64,000 bases of DNA from Methylobacterium mesophilicum. GTDB taxonomy: Bacteria; Pseudomonadota; Alphaproteobacteria; Rhizobiales; Beijerinckiaceae. The translations under genes were made by a program, and so were the position numbers. This document shows positions 8,915 to 17,395 of this stretch, one piece after another. Within the stretch, counting starts at the first letter, position 1. The number at the start of each line of letters is the position of its first letter. The stretch lies in the NCBI RefSeq assembly GCF_022179445.1, contig NZ_BPQU01000003.1:62001-126000 (forward strand). Reading direction: 5' to 3'. The notes beneath the pieces are model-generated. The model was not told the origin of the DNA and made no database searches. It saw only the letters and a program-made list of their open reading frames with translations.

Positions 8915-9376
8915 ATGTCCCTGATCGCACGCCTGCGCGCCTACGCGACCGAGGCTCTCGGGGTCGGCGCCTCCGAGCCGGTGGACGACACGCATCTCGC
9001 CGCGACCGCCCTGCTCGTGCACGTGGCCCGGGTCGACGGCATCCTGGCACCCGCCGAGAGCGACCGCCTGTCCCGGATCGTGCAGGGCCGCTACGCCGAC
9101 GGGCCGGACGCGGCCAGGGCGCTGATCGAGCGCGCCGCCGCGATCGATGCCGAGACCCGCGACGTGGCGAGCCTCGTCGAGATGATCCCGCACGAGGCCA
9201 ACATCACTGAGCGCCAGGAATTGCTGACCATGGCCTGGTCGGTGGCCGCCGCGGACGGCATCGTGGACGAGTTCGAGGAGGCGCTGGTGGAGCGCCTCGG
9301 CCGGTTGCTCGGCTTCGACGAGGCGGCGGTCACCGCGGCCCGGCGGACCGGGCAGCAGGGCGTCGGCGCCGCCTGA
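8915..9376 (+). CDS. TerB-like tellurite-resistance domain protein
   Basis: A 153-residue helical acidic protein with two repeated half-sites, VHVARVDGILAPAES and SVAAADGIVDEFEE. These match the metal-binding D-G-x-hydrophobic-x-x-x-E pattern of the TerB/DjlA superfamily. Such domains occur as stand-alone cytosolic proteins and are linked to membrane stress or metal sensing, with no proven reaction. The ATG at 8915 has a good GGAG five bases before it. The upstream gap is 109 bases and the next gene begins 17 bases downstream. Nothing else of a ter operon is present, so tellurite resistance itself should not be assumed. Confidence 0.78.
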   Translation: MSLIARLRAYATEALGVGASEPVDDTHLAATALLVHVARVDGILAPAESDRLSRIVQGRYADGPDAARALIERAAAIDAETRDVASLVEMIPHEANITERQELLTMAWSVAAADGIVDEFEEALVERLGRLLGFDEAAVTAARRTGQQGVGAA

Positions 9377-9393
9377 CCGCGCGGGCCTGGACG

Positions 9394-9795
9394 ATGATCG
9401 CCAGCCTGGCGCTGATCCTGCTCGCCCAGCTCGTCGGCGAGGTCCTGGCCCGGGGCGCCGGGGTGCCGGTGCCGGGGCCGGTGATCGGCATGGGGCTGAT
9501 GTTCGCCTTCCTGCTGCTGCGCGACAGCCGCCTCGGCCTGCCCCGGATCCTGCCGCAGCCGCTGACCGACGGCACCCTCGAATCGACGGCGCGGGGGCTC
9601 CTGATGAACCTGTCGCTGATGTTCGTGCCGGCCGGAGTCGGCGTGGTCGGGCGGCTCGACCTGCTCCGAGCGCAGGGGCTCAAGCTCGCGATCGTGCTGG
9701 TGGTCTCGACCGCCCTGTCGCTGCTGGTGACCGTGCTGGTGTTCCGCGCGGTCGCGTCCCGGGTCGAGCGGCGGCGGCCGGACGGCGAGGCCTGA
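9394..9795 (+). CDS. lrgA: CidA/LrgA-family membrane protein
   Basis: A 133-residue, four-span membrane protein with the family hallmark VPGPVIGMGLMFAFLLLR in the first half. CidA/LrgA proteins are holin-like and act with LrgB/CidB partners; they have been linked to murein hydrolase control and pyruvate or overflow-metabolite transport. The partner gene follows three bases later, so the two form the usual LrgAB pair. No LytTR-type regulator is nearby. Which of the two proposed roles holds here is unknown. Confidence 0.88.
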   Translation: MIASLALILLAQLVGEVLARGAGVPVPGPVIGMGLMFAFLLLRDSRLGLPRILPQPLTDGTLESTARGLLMNLSLMFVPAGVGVVGRLDLLRAQGLKLAIVLVVSTALSLLVTVLVFRAVASRVERRRPDGEA

Positions 9796-9798
9796 GCG

Positions 9799-10515
9799 GT
9801 GGCCGGCGACTTCTCGCTTTGGGTCTACCTCGCCGGCACGCCGCTGCTGTGGCTGACCGTGACGCTGACCTCCTACGTCCTGGCCGACCGGCTCGCGGCC
9901 GCCACCGGCCGCCACCCGATCGCCAACCCGGTTCTGATCACGGTGGTGCTGGTCGGCAGCGTCCTGGCGGTGACCGGCACGCCGTATCCGACCTATTTCG
10001 AGGGCGCCCAGTTCGTGCACTTCCTGCTCGGGCCTGCGACGGTGGTGCTGGCGATGCCGCTCTACGAGCGCCGGGCCACGGTCCTGCGTGCCCTCGTGCC
10101 GATGCTGGCCGCCCTGGTGGCCGGCGCCGCCACGACGCTCGCGGTGGTGATCGCGCTGGCGCGCCTGCTCGACATCCCGCAGCCGATCCTGATCTCGCTG
10201 GCGCCGAAATCCGTGACCTCCGGCGTCGCCATGGGCATCGCCGAGGCGCTGGGCGGCGACCCGACGCTCACCGCGATCCTGGTCATCCTCACCGGCATCA
10301 TCGGGGCGATCCTGGTGACGCCCCTGATGAACGTCCTGCGGATCCAGGACATGCGCGCTCGCGGCTTCGCGGCGGGGCTCGCCGCCCACGGCATCGGCAC
10401 CGCCCGAGCCTTCCAGGTGAGCGAGACGGCCGGCACCTTCGCGGGCATCGCCATGGGGCTCAACGCGTTCCTGACCGCGATCCTGGCGCCCCTGGCGCTG
10501 CATCTGCTGTTCTGA
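9799..10515 (+). CDS. lrgB: LrgB/CidB-family membrane protein
   Basis: A 238-residue hydrophobic protein with six or seven spans. Family-typical segments are HFLLGPATVVLAMPLYE, LISLAPKSVTSGVAMGI and AAHGIGTARAF. It starts at a GTG three bases after lrgA. LrgB forms the larger component of the LrgAB membrane complex. Its stop lies four bases from the stop of the convergent FAD-enzyme gene, leaving almost no room for a terminator between them. Confidence 0.9.
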   Translation: MAGDFSLWVYLAGTPLLWLTVTLTSYVLADRLAAATGRHPIANPVLITVVLVGSVLAVTGTPYPTYFEGAQFVHFLLGPATVVLAMPLYERRATVLRALVPMLAALVAGAATTLAVVIALARLLDIPQPILISLAPKSVTSGVAMGIAEALGGDPTLTAILVILTGIIGAILVTPLMNVLRIQDMRARGFAAGLAAHGIGTARAFQVSETAGTFAGIAMGLNAFLTAILAPLALHLLF

Positions 10516-10519
10516 GCGA

Positions 10520-11617
10520 TCAGCCGTCGAGGTGCCAGACGACCGCGTCGGCGAGCGACAGGCTCGACGTCAGGCCCGGGCTCTCGATTCCGAACAGGTG
10601 GACGATCCCGGGCAGCCCGTGCTCGGCCGGCCCGTCGATCCAAAAGTCCGCCGCGGGCTCGCCCGGGCCGGTGAGCTTCGGGCGCAGGCCGGCGTAGTCC
10701 GGATACAGCACCCCGTCCGGCAGGCCTGGCCAGTAGCGGCGGATCGAGCCGTAGAAGCTGTCCGCCCGCCGCGGGTCCACTTGGTAGTCCACCGTGTCGA
10801 CCCATTCCACGTCGGGGCCGAATCGGGTGCGGCCGGCCAGATCGAGGGTGAGGTGGATGCCCAGCCCGCCGTCGAGGCGCGGGGCCGGATAGATCAGCCG
10901 CGAGAACGCCGGCTTGCCGGTGCAGCCGAAGTAATTGCCCCGCGCCAAGCGCAGCACCGGCACGCGGTTGGCCGGATAGCCTTCCGTGCGGGAAGCCAGC
11001 ACCGGCGCCCCGAAGCTCGCGGCATTGACGACCGCGTCGAAGGCCATCTCCCCCGGCTCGCTGCCCCCGAACGCCGCGTGCCATTGGCCGCCCCGCCGGG
11101 ACAGGCGCTCCACCGGCGTACGCAGGGCGAGGACGCCGCCGTGATCCTCGATGACGCCGAGCAGGGCCAGCATCAGCGCGTGGCTGTCGACGATGCCGGT
11201 CCGGGGCGCATGCAGCGCCAGGGTGCAGGCGAGTGCCGGCTCCAGCCGCTTCGCCGCCGCGGCGTCGAGAAGCACCAGGCCGGGGACGCCGTTCGCCTCG
11301 CCTTGATGGCGGATCGCCGCGATCGTCTGCGCTTCCGCGTCGTCGGCCGCCACGATCAACTTGCCGCAGGCGCGATGCGGTACCCCATGGTTCGCGCAGA
11401 AGTTGTACAACTTCTCGGCGCCATCGACGCAGTGGCGGGCGCGCGCGGAACCGGACGGGTAATACATGCCGCCATGGATCACCTCGGAGCTGCGGGCTGA
11501 GACTCCGGTCCCGAACGCGTCCTCCGCTTCCGCCAGGATGACGGCATGCCCACGCTGCGCGAAGGCCCGCCCTACGGCCAGCCCGACGACGCCGGCGCCA
11601 ACGACCAGAACCTCCAT
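10520..11617 (-). CDS. LhgO-like FAD-dependent oxidoreductase (DAO superfamily)
   Basis: A 365-residue soluble flavoprotein. The N-terminal VLVVGAGVVGLAVGR is the dinucleotide-binding GxGxxG of the D-amino-acid oxidase superfamily, and SEVIHGGMYYP follows. The C-terminal segment includes HLFGIESPGLTSSLSLAD, the second FAD-contact motif. The length and the HGGMYYP and GIESPGLTSS motifs are typical of the L-2-hydroxyglutarate dehydrogenase (LhgO) group, which oxidises L-2-hydroxyglutarate to 2-oxoglutarate and passes electrons to quinone. Related 2-hydroxyacid or glycerol-3-phosphate oxidases cannot be excluded. The start ATG at 11617 fits the beginning of the FAD fold. Confidence 0.85.
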   Translation of the reverse strand: MEVLVVGAGVVGLAVGRAFAQRGHAVILAEAEDAFGTGVSARSSEVIHGGMYYPSGSARARHCVDGAEKLYNFCANHGVPHRACGKLIVAADDAEAQTIAAIRHQGEANGVPGLVLLDAAAAKRLEPALACTLALHAPRTGIVDSHALMLALLGVIEDHGGVLALRTPVERLSRRGGQWHAAFGGSEPGEMAFDAVVNAASFGAPVLASRTEGYPANRVPVLRLARGNYFGCTGKPAFSRLIYPAPRLDGGLGIHLTLDLAGRTRFGPDVEWVDTVDYQVDPRRADSFYGSIRRYWPGLPDGVLYPDYAGLRPKLTGPGEPAADFWIDGPAEHGLPGIVHLFGIESPGLTSSLSLADAVVWHLDG

Positions 11618-11921
11618 GCGCACCACTCTCGGCTGCCGGCCCGAAAGGGCAGGTGAGTCTTCAATACCGCACCCGAGACCGGATGAGGGCCCGGATCTTG
11701 ATTCGGCGTTGACCCTAATTATCAATTCTAAGTAGAAACAGCGCGGCAATAGATACGCGCAGCGGTTGTAAGCGCGGTGAGTGGGCGCATAATGCAATGA
11801 CGCGCTGCCCCAGGGCAGACCGGAATTCCTCCCCGGCGGCCATCACCGGCACCCGGCAGTACAGCACCTCTATCGACTCGACAAAGCCGCATCTTCGGAC
11901 AGGAAACCTTAGGAGATGACC
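11618..11921. promoter_or_regulatory. Divergent promoter region upstream of mucR-like gene and FAD oxidase
   Basis: About 300 bases with no gene. It contains an AT-rich patch at about 11700-11735, unusual in this GC-rich DNA. TTGACC at 11709-11714 and TAGAAA at 11733-11738 (18-base spacer) could be a weak sigma-70-type promoter facing the MucR-like gene. MucR/Ros proteins bind AT-rich sites with TpA steps, so autoregulation here is plausible but unproven. Confidence 0.35.
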
Positions 11922-12329
11922 ATGCTGACGACCTCCCCGAGCGTCGAACTCGCCGCGAAGATCCTAAGCGCCTACGTCACCAAGAACAGCGTGCCGGCCG
12001 GCGCCCTTCCGAGCCTCCTGTCGGAAGTCCACCGTTCGATCACGGCCCTCGACGCGCCGTCGGAGCAGCCGGTCAAGCGGCCGACCGAGGCGCAGATCCG
12101 GGCCTCGATCCGGCCCGACACGATCATGAGCTTCGAGGACGGCAAGTCCTACAAGGCCCTGCGCCGACACCTGACCCTGCGCGGCCTCACCCCCGAGGCT
12201 TACAAGGCGAAGTGGGGCCTGCCAGTGGATTATCCGCTGGTCTCCGCGGCCTACAGCGCCCGGCGTTCGAAGATCTCGCGGGAGATCGGGCTTGGCCAGA
12301 AGCTGCGGATGCAGCAGGCGGCCGAGTAG
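11922..12329 (+). CDS. MucR/Ros-family transcriptional regulator with degenerate zinc finger
   Basis: A 135-residue regulator of the MucR/Ros family, recognised by FEDGKSYKALRRHLTLRGLTP and KWGLPVDYPLVSAAYSARRS. The family represses exopolysaccharide and motility genes and acts as an H-NS-like architectural protein. In this copy the usual first Cys of the finger is Ser (MSFEDGK) and the second His after RHL is missing; Asp and one His remain, so zinc binding is doubtful. The start is the ATG at 11922, six bases after an AGGAG. The ATG at 11916 abuts that AGGAG. A strong bidirectional hairpin follows. Confidence 0.88.
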   Translation: MLTTSPSVELAAKILSAYVTKNSVPAGALPSLLSEVHRSITALDAPSEQPVKRPTEAQIRASIRPDTIMSFEDGKSYKALRRHLTLRGLTPEAYKAKWGLPVDYPLVSAAYSARRSKISREIGLGQKLRMQQAAE

Positions 12330-12353
12330 GCACGGCTCCGACCGGACTGCCGG

Positions 12354-12380
12354 GGCCGGCCGTGCACGTCACGGCCGGCC
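12354..12380. terminator. Bidirectional hairpin between convergent genes
   Basis: Perfect 11-bp arms GGCCGGCCGTG (12354-12364) and CACGGCCGGCC (12370-12380) with a five-base loop, followed by TTCT on the plus strand. It lies between the mucR-like gene and the glycosidase gene and overlaps the latter's stop codon. Confidence 0.6.
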
Positions 12381-15020
12381 TTCTGCCGCCGCGATCTCCT
12401 GGATCAGCAGGGCCACGAGACCGGACCAGCCGGTCTGGTGCGCCGCGCCGACGCCCCGGCCGGTATCGCCGTGGTAATACTCGTAGAACAGCACGAGATC
12501 GCGGAAATGCGGATCGTCCTGTTCGATCCGGCTGTCCCCGTAGACCGGCCGATGCCCGTCCTGTCCGCGGGTCGAGAGGCCGATGAGGCGGCGCGACAGC
12601 ATCGCCGCGATCTCCCGGAGCGAGTAGGTCCGTCCCGAATGGGTCGGCGCCTCCACACGGAAATCCGGCCCGTAATAGCCGTAGAACTGCTCAAGGCCTG
12701 CAATCAGCAGGTAGTTCACCGGCATCCAGACCGGCCCCCGCCAGTTCGAATTGCCGCCGAACAGGCGTGAGCGCGATTCCGCGGGCTCGTAGGCAAGCCC
12801 CATGTCGCGGCCGTTCCAAGGGAAGCAGAACGGCTGGTCAGCGTAAGCCCGCGAGACCGCCCGGAGGCCGTGCTCGGACAGGAACTCGGCCGGGTCGAGG
12901 GCGCGGTGCAGCAACGCCTTCAGCCGGTGTCCGCGCAGCAGCGACAGCAGCACCGTCTGGCCTTCGCCCGGCACGTTCCAGCGCGAGACCAGGGTCGCCA
13001 GGTCCGGCCGGTTCTCGAGGAAGAATCGCATCCGCTTCTGGAGCGACGGCAACTTCTCCAGGTCGCGCGCGCTGATCGTGGTGACGGCGAAGATCGGGAT
13101 CAGCCCGACCATGGTACGAACCCGGATCGGCAGGCGACCGCCGTCCCGGGCCTCGATCACGTCGTAGAAGAACCCGTCCGCCTCGTCCCAGACGCCGTCG
13201 CCGGTGGCCGCCGCGATGAGCAAAAAGTGTTCGAAGAACTTCTCGGCCATGTCCTCGTAGGTCGGATCCCGGAGCGCCAACTCGATGGCGATGCGCATCA
13301 GGTTGAGCGCGTAGGCCGCCATCCAGGCGGTCGCGTCCGACTGGGTCAGGGTCGCGCCGTCGCCAACCGGCTTCGAGCGGTCGAAGATGCCGATGTTGTC
13401 GAGGCCGAGGAAGCCGCCCTGGAACAGGTTGCGGTCGTCGGAATCCTTCCGGTTCACCCACCAGGTGAAGTTCAGCGTCAGCTTGTTGAAGATACGCTTC
13501 AGGAAGACGTGGTCCGGAATGCCCGTCAGCGCCCGGTCCAGCTCGAACACCCGCCAGGCGGCGAGGCCGTGAATCGGCGGGTTGGCGTCCCCAAATCCCC
13601 ATTCGTAGGCCGGCAGCGCCGCGTTCGGGTGGGCGTAGGCCTCATCGACCAGGAGCAGCAGCTGGTTCTTGGCGAAGTCGGGGTCGAACAGCGCGAACAC
13701 GATCGCCTGGAGGGCGAGGTCCCAGGAAGCGAACCAGGGATATTCCCAGGCATCCGGCATCGAGATGACGTCGTTGGCGCGCAGATGCGTCCAGTCGGCG
13801 TTGCGGCCGTGCCGGCGCGTGGGGGAGGGGGGCGGCTGGGCCGGATCGCCCGCGAGCCACTCGCGCACATCGTAATGGTAGAGCTGCTTCGACCACAGCA
13901 TCCCGGCCAAAGCCTGCCGCTGGACGAGCCGCATGTCGGGATCGGTGATCGACGCCTGCAGGACGGCGTAGAACGCGTCCGCCTCCGCCGCGCGGGTGGC
14001 GAACACCGCGTCGAAATCCGCGAAGGGCTCGCCCGGGGTGGTCTCGGGGCGCAGCCGCAAGCGCAGCGTGCGGGTCTCGCCGGGGCCGAGATGCAGGTCG
14101 TAGCGTGCGGCGCATTTCGTGCCGGACAGGTGGTTGGCCGCCCCGGCCTCGCCCTGGACGACGCACCGGTCGATCCCGTCCTTATAGAAGCCCGCCTCGG
14201 GACCGCTGCCGTAGAGCCGGTGGGTGTTGGTCTCGTTCTCGGTGAACAGCAGTTCGGCCGCGCCCTCGGCGAAGAAGCGCATGGGCGCCACGCCCGGATG
14301 GCGCGCCCAGACCGACCCGTCCGATCCCGCCTCCAACTCCGGCTTCGCGGTCCCGGCCTTCCACGACCACAGGTTCCGCGCCCAGAGCTGCGGCAGGAGC
14401 GTGAGGTCGGCTGCCTCCGGCCCGCGGTTGGTCACGCTGACCCGCATCAGCACGTCGTCGGGGTCCGCCTTGGCGTAGGCGATCTCGACATCGAAGTAGC
14501 GGCCCGCGTCGAACAGGCCGGTGTCGAGCAGCTCGAATTCCGGGTCGTCGAGCCCGCGGCGGCCGTTCTCCTCGACCAGGCGTTGATACGGGAATGCGGC
14601 CTGCGGATACTTGTAAAGCATCCGCATGAAGGCGTGGGTCGGGACGCCGTCGAGGTAGTAGTACAGTTCCTTCACGTCCTCGCCGTGGTTGCCCTCGGCG
14701 TTGGTGAGGCCGAACAGGCGCTCCTTCAGGATCGGGTCGCGTCCGTTCCACAGGGCGAGCGCGAGGCACCAGTTCAGGTGCCGGTCGCCGAAGCCGCCGA
14801 TGCCGTCCTCGCCCCACCGATAGGCCCGGGACCGGGCGTGGTCGTGGGGCAGGGAATCCCAGGCCTCGCCGTCGGCGCTGTAATCCTCCCGCACCGTGCC
14901 CCATTGCCGGTCGCTGAGATACGGCCCCCAGCGCCGCCAGGCCGGATCGGTCCGCGCCTGCACGAGGCGCTGTCCCTCGGCGGTATCGAAGAGACCGGGG
15001 ACGCCGTTCGGCTCGGTCAT
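12369..15020 (-). CDS. Large GH63/MGH1-like glycoside hydrolase (glucosidase type)
   Basis: An 883-residue protein without a signal peptide. An N-terminal beta-sandwich-like part (about residues 1-350) includes YLSDRQWGTVREDYS and RAYRWGEDGIGGFGD. A (alpha/alpha)6 toroid follows, with YPWFASWDLALQAI, AYEWGFGDANPP, LFQGGFLGLDNIG and FGGNSNWRGPVWMPVNYL. This layout is that of bacterial GH63-like glucosidases related to mannosyl-oligosaccharide glucosidase. The substrate is probably a cytosolic alpha-glucoside or a compatible-solute glucoside such as those built on glycerate or glycerol, but this is inference. It is the downstream neighbour of a HAD phosphatase on the same strand, a combination seen in sugar-phosphate or glucoside turnover. 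Confidence 0.8.
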   Translation of the reverse strand: MTEPNGVPGLFDTAEGQRLVQARTDPAWRRWGPYLSDRQWGTVREDYSADGEAWDSLPHDHARSRAYRWGEDGIGGFGDRHLNWCLALALWNGRDPILKERLFGLTNAEGNHGEDVKELYYYLDGVPTHAFMRMLYKYPQAAFPYQRLVEENGRRGLDDPEFELLDTGLFDAGRYFDVEIAYAKADPDDVLMRVSVTNRGPEAADLTLLPQLWARNLWSWKAGTAKPELEAGSDGSVWARHPGVAPMRFFAEGAAELLFTENETNTHRLYGSGPEAGFYKDGIDRCVVQGEAGAANHLSGTKCAARYDLHLGPGETRTLRLRLRPETTPGEPFADFDAVFATRAAEADAFYAVLQASITDPDMRLVQRQALAGMLWSKQLYHYDVREWLAGDPAQPPPSPTRRHGRNADWTHLRANDVISMPDAWEYPWFASWDLALQAIVFALFDPDFAKNQLLLLVDEAYAHPNAALPAYEWGFGDANPPIHGLAAWRVFELDRALTGIPDHVFLKRIFNKLTLNFTWWVNRKDSDDRNLFQGGFLGLDNIGIFDRSKPVGDGATLTQSDATAWMAAYALNLMRIAIELALRDPTYEDMAEKFFEHFLLIAAATGDGVWDEADGFFYDVIEARDGGRLPIRVRTMVGLIPIFAVTTISARDLEKLPSLQKRMRFFLENRPDLATLVSRWNVPGEGQTVLLSLLRGHRLKALLHRALDPAEFLSEHGLRAVSRAYADQPFCFPWNGRDMGLAYEPAESRSRLFGGNSNWRGPVWMPVNYLLIAGLEQFYGYYGPDFRVEAPTHSGRTYSLREIAAMLSRRLIGLSTRGQDGHRPVYGDSRIEQDDPHFRDLVLFYEYYHGDTGRGVGAAHQTGWSGLVALLIQEIAAAEGRP

Positions 15021-15163
15021 ACGGTCGATGCTCCCGCGCTCTTATGGAATTTGCGCCGCGATACTGCCCTGGTTCGGCGGGGCGTTGTCAATTCCGGTGC
15101 GCGGCTTCTTCGGTCGCGCTCATCCGATCTGCAAGCGGTGCTCCGGCGGCCACAGGATAACCC

Positions 15164-15207
15164 CCCCGTCATTCCGGGCTCGCCTGCGGCACCCCCGAAT
15201 GACGGGG
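15164..15207. repeat. REP-like inverted repeat (GTCATTC/GAATGAC type)
   Basis: Perfect 11-base arms CCCCGTCATTC (15164-15174) and GAATGACGGGG (15197-15207) flank a GC-rich centre. The composition and the GTCATTCC/GAATGACG ends are typical of dispersed intergenic palindromes in rhizobial and methylobacterial genomes. Confidence 0.55.
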
Positions 15208-15249
15208 TCGATGCTTCATGCGGCGATGTAAGACCTGAAATATTGGCGG

Positions 15250-15269
15250 ATCGTATGTCCACATACGAT
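15250..15269. promoter_or_regulatory. Near-perfect dyad ATCGTATGT-CC-ACATACGAT, candidate operator
   Basis: Two exact 9-base arms separated by two bases, AT-rich for this genome. It lies about 230 bases upstream of the glycosidase start and 28 bases after the HAD gene stop (both on the minus strand). There is no T-tract, so an operator is more likely than a terminator. Confidence 0.4.
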
Positions 15270-15296
15270 TGCCCCGATCGACCGCATCGGGCGTCC

Positions 15297-15962
15297 TCAG
15301 CCGACGGACAGGATGCGCGACCCGTCCGGCCCGGCATCGACCGTCAGCGCCCGGTAATCCGGAATCGTCGCGTGCGTCGTCTCGATCGGCGCGTGGTGGG
15401 TCGCCGTGACCACCACGACGCCGGCGCCCGCCGCCTCGCCGGCCTGGATACCTGCCGGCGCATCCTCGAACACCAGGCAATCCGGGGCCGCGACGCCCAG
15501 ACGCTCGGCACCCAGCAAAAAGCAATCCGGCGCGGGCTTGCCCCGGGCGATATCCTCGGCGGCGATCAGCAGGGCCGGGATCGGCATGGCGGCGGCGTCC
15601 AGGCGGCGCAGGGCGAGCGCCCTCGGCGCCGAGGTCACGATCGCCCAGCGTTCCGGCGGCAGCGCGCGCAGGAAAGCCCGGGCCCCCGGGATCTCGACGA
15701 TGTCGCCGACATCGTCGATCTCGGCCCGGGTGATCGCCGCGGCCTCGGCCTCCGGGTCGACCCCGGGCAGGCCAAGCCGGCGGATCGTGTCCACCGAGCG
15801 GACCCCGTGGATGGTCGGCAGGAAGGTCGCCACGTCGAGGCCGTGGGCTTGCGCCCAGCGTGTCCAGGTGCGCTCCGCGGAGGCGATCGAGCTGATGATC
15901 GTGCCGTCCATGTCGAACAGGAAGGCGGCGAAGCGGCGCGTCGGCAGGGTTTGGGTCGTCAT
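15297..15962 (-). CDS. HAD-superfamily sugar-phosphate phosphatase (subfamily IA)
   Basis: A 221-residue cytosolic phosphatase with all HAD motifs: DMDGT (17-21; the Asp pair is nucleophile and acid/base), TSAPRA, GKPAPD with the conserved Lys, and FEDAPAG. The helical cap between motifs I and II marks subfamily IA. The nearest relatives by pattern are the glycerol-3-phosphatase, 2-deoxyglucose-6-phosphatase and YfbT group, so a small sugar or polyol phosphate is the likely substrate. The glycosidase gene lies downstream in the same orientation after a 276-base gap with two palindromes. Confidence 0.82.
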   Translation of the reverse strand: MTTQTLPTRRFAAFLFDMDGTIISSIASAERTWTRWAQAHGLDVATFLPTIHGVRSVDTIRRLGLPGVDPEAEAAAITRAEIDDVGDIVEIPGARAFLRALPPERWAIVTSAPRALALRRLDAAAMPIPALLIAAEDIARGKPAPDCFLLGAERLGVAAPDCLVFEDAPAGIQAGEAAGAGVVVVTATHHAPIETTHATIPDYRALTVDAGPDGSRILSVG

Positions 15963-16045
15963 GCCCGATGGCTACGCGTGCACGGGCGGGCGGACAACCG
16001 CGCCGCGCGCACGGCCGCCGCCCGCCCGATCATCGTTGACTGCCG

Positions 16046-16282
16046 TCAGGTGTCCGAAGTCTCGGAGCCCGGCGCCTGACGGTTGGCCGCGTGGTCCTGG
16101 TATTGGTCGGTCTGGACCGCCTTGCCGTCGAGCCCGCGCTCGTCGCTGTGGCGGGACTTGTCCCGGTTGCTCAGGACCTCGTTCTCGCCCAGCACGCCGT
16201 CCGGAAGCTCGGTCATGCCGCCGGTGCCCGAACTCTTGCCCTGACCGCCCGGGCCCATGTGGTGCTTGTCGGCCTTCGCCAT
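16046..16282 (-). CDS. Small hydrophilic Gly-rich protein, function unknown
   Basis: A 78-residue protein with no hydrophobic segment. It is rich in Gly, Asp, Lys, Ser and Gln and probably disordered. It starts MAKADKHHMGPGGQGKSSG. The start at 16282 is supported by a GAGGAG about six bases before it; the longer frame upstream has no RBS. The composition resembles the three small coupled genes at 36.7-37.5 kb, although no sequence homology is clear by eye. Such proteins are often stress-induced hydrophilins in related bacteria, but this is inference. Confidence 0.65.
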   Translation of the reverse strand: MAKADKHHMGPGGQGKSSGTGGMTELPDGVLGENEVLSNRDKSRHSDERGLDGKAVQTDQYQDHAANRQAPGSETSDT

Positions 16283-16473
16283 GTCGCGCTCCTCATCTTC
16301 CAGGGGGTGTGGACGCCGGGAGATGGAGTCGGGGATCGGCGCGACAAGGCGGTCGCGCACGGACGCCGTGGCCGCAGGGCCGAGCGCTTCACGGGCCGAC
16401 GCCGATGGTGTAGCGCGGAGATAATCCTGGGCCGGATCCCGGTCCCTTCGTCGCGAAAACCCGTATCAGATCC

Positions 16474-17313
16474 ATGCCGAGCCGCATCGACGCCACCTTC
16501 GCCCGCGCCCGCGCGGAGAACCGGGCCGTCCTCGTCACCTACGTGATGGCGGGCGATCCCGACCCGGAGACCTCCCTGGAGGTCCTGAAGGCGCTGCCCG
16601 GCGCCGGCGCCGACATCCTGGAATTCGGCCTGCCGTTCACCGACCCGATGGCCGACGGCCCGGCGATCCAGGCCGCGGGCCTGCGCGCCCTCAAGGCCGG
16701 CCAGGGTGTCGCCGGCACCCTCGACCTCGTGCGCCGCTTCCGGGCGGAGAACGACGGCACGCCGATCGTGCTGATGGGCTACTTCAACCCGATCCACACC
16801 TACGGGGTCGACCGCTTCCTCGACGACGCGGTGGCGGCCGGAGTGGACGGTCTGATCGTGGTCGACCTGCCGCCGGAGGAGGATACCGAGCTGTGCCTGC
16901 CGGCTCTGGCCAAGGGGCTCGCGTTCATCCGGCTCGCCACGCCGACCACCGACGAGCGCCGCCTGCCGGCCGTGCTCGCGAACACCGCGGGCTTCGTCTA
17001 CTACGTGTCGATCACCGGGATCACCGGCACGGCGACGCCGGATTTCGGCAAGGTCTCGGAGGCGGTCGCCCGCATCCGCCGCCACACCGACCTGCCGGTG
17101 GTGGTGGGGTTCGGGGTGAAGACCGGCGCCCACGCGACGGCGATCGCCAAGGGCGCCGACGGCGTCGTGGTCGGTTCGGCGCTGGTGGACACCCTGGTCC
17201 GCGGGCTGGATTCCGAGGGTCGGCCGCAAGCCGGCACCGTCCCGGCGGTGGCGGCGCTGGTCCGTGAACTCGCGGCCGGCGTGCGCGCGGGCGGCGCGGA
17301 CCGGGCGGCCTGA
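16474..17313 (+). CDS. trpA: Tryptophan synthase alpha chain
   Basis: A 279-residue TIM barrel that cleaves indole-3-glycerol phosphate to indole and glyceraldehyde-3-phosphate, passing indole to TrpB. The catalytic residues Glu50 (DILEFGLPF) and Asp61 ([10 protein letters not shown]) are present, together with the phosphate-binding GFGVKTG and VVVGSALV segments. accD follows 82 bases later, then folC. That is the usual alphaproteobacterial order, but trpF and trpB are absent upstream, where a divergent small gene lies instead. Confidence 0.96.
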   Translation: MPSRIDATFARARAENRAVLVTYVMAGDPDPETSLEVLKALPGAGADILEFGLPFTDPMADGPAIQAAGLRALKAGQGVAGTLDLVRRFRAENDGTPIVLMGYFNPIHTYGVDRFLDDAVAAGVDGLIVVDLPPEEDTELCLPALAKGLAFIRLATPTTDERRLPAVLANTAGFVYYVSITGITGTATPDFGKVSEAVARIRRHTDLPVVVGFGVKTGAHATAIAKGADGVVVGSALVDTLVRGLDSEGRPQAGTVPAVAALVRELAAGVRAGGADRAA

Positions 17314-17395
17314 ACCCCGGATCACCGCGCGCCCTGGCGGCGGCGAACACGGCACCTGATATCAGCGCGAGCTTGAAGCGAACGGACGCGAGTCG

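Noticed and set aside
12870..16079. Very long plus-strand open frame across the glycosidase and HAD genes
   Set aside because: It is the antisense shadow of two recognised minus-strand genes in GC-rich DNA. Its translation is Arg/Gly/Val/Glu-rich with no domain.
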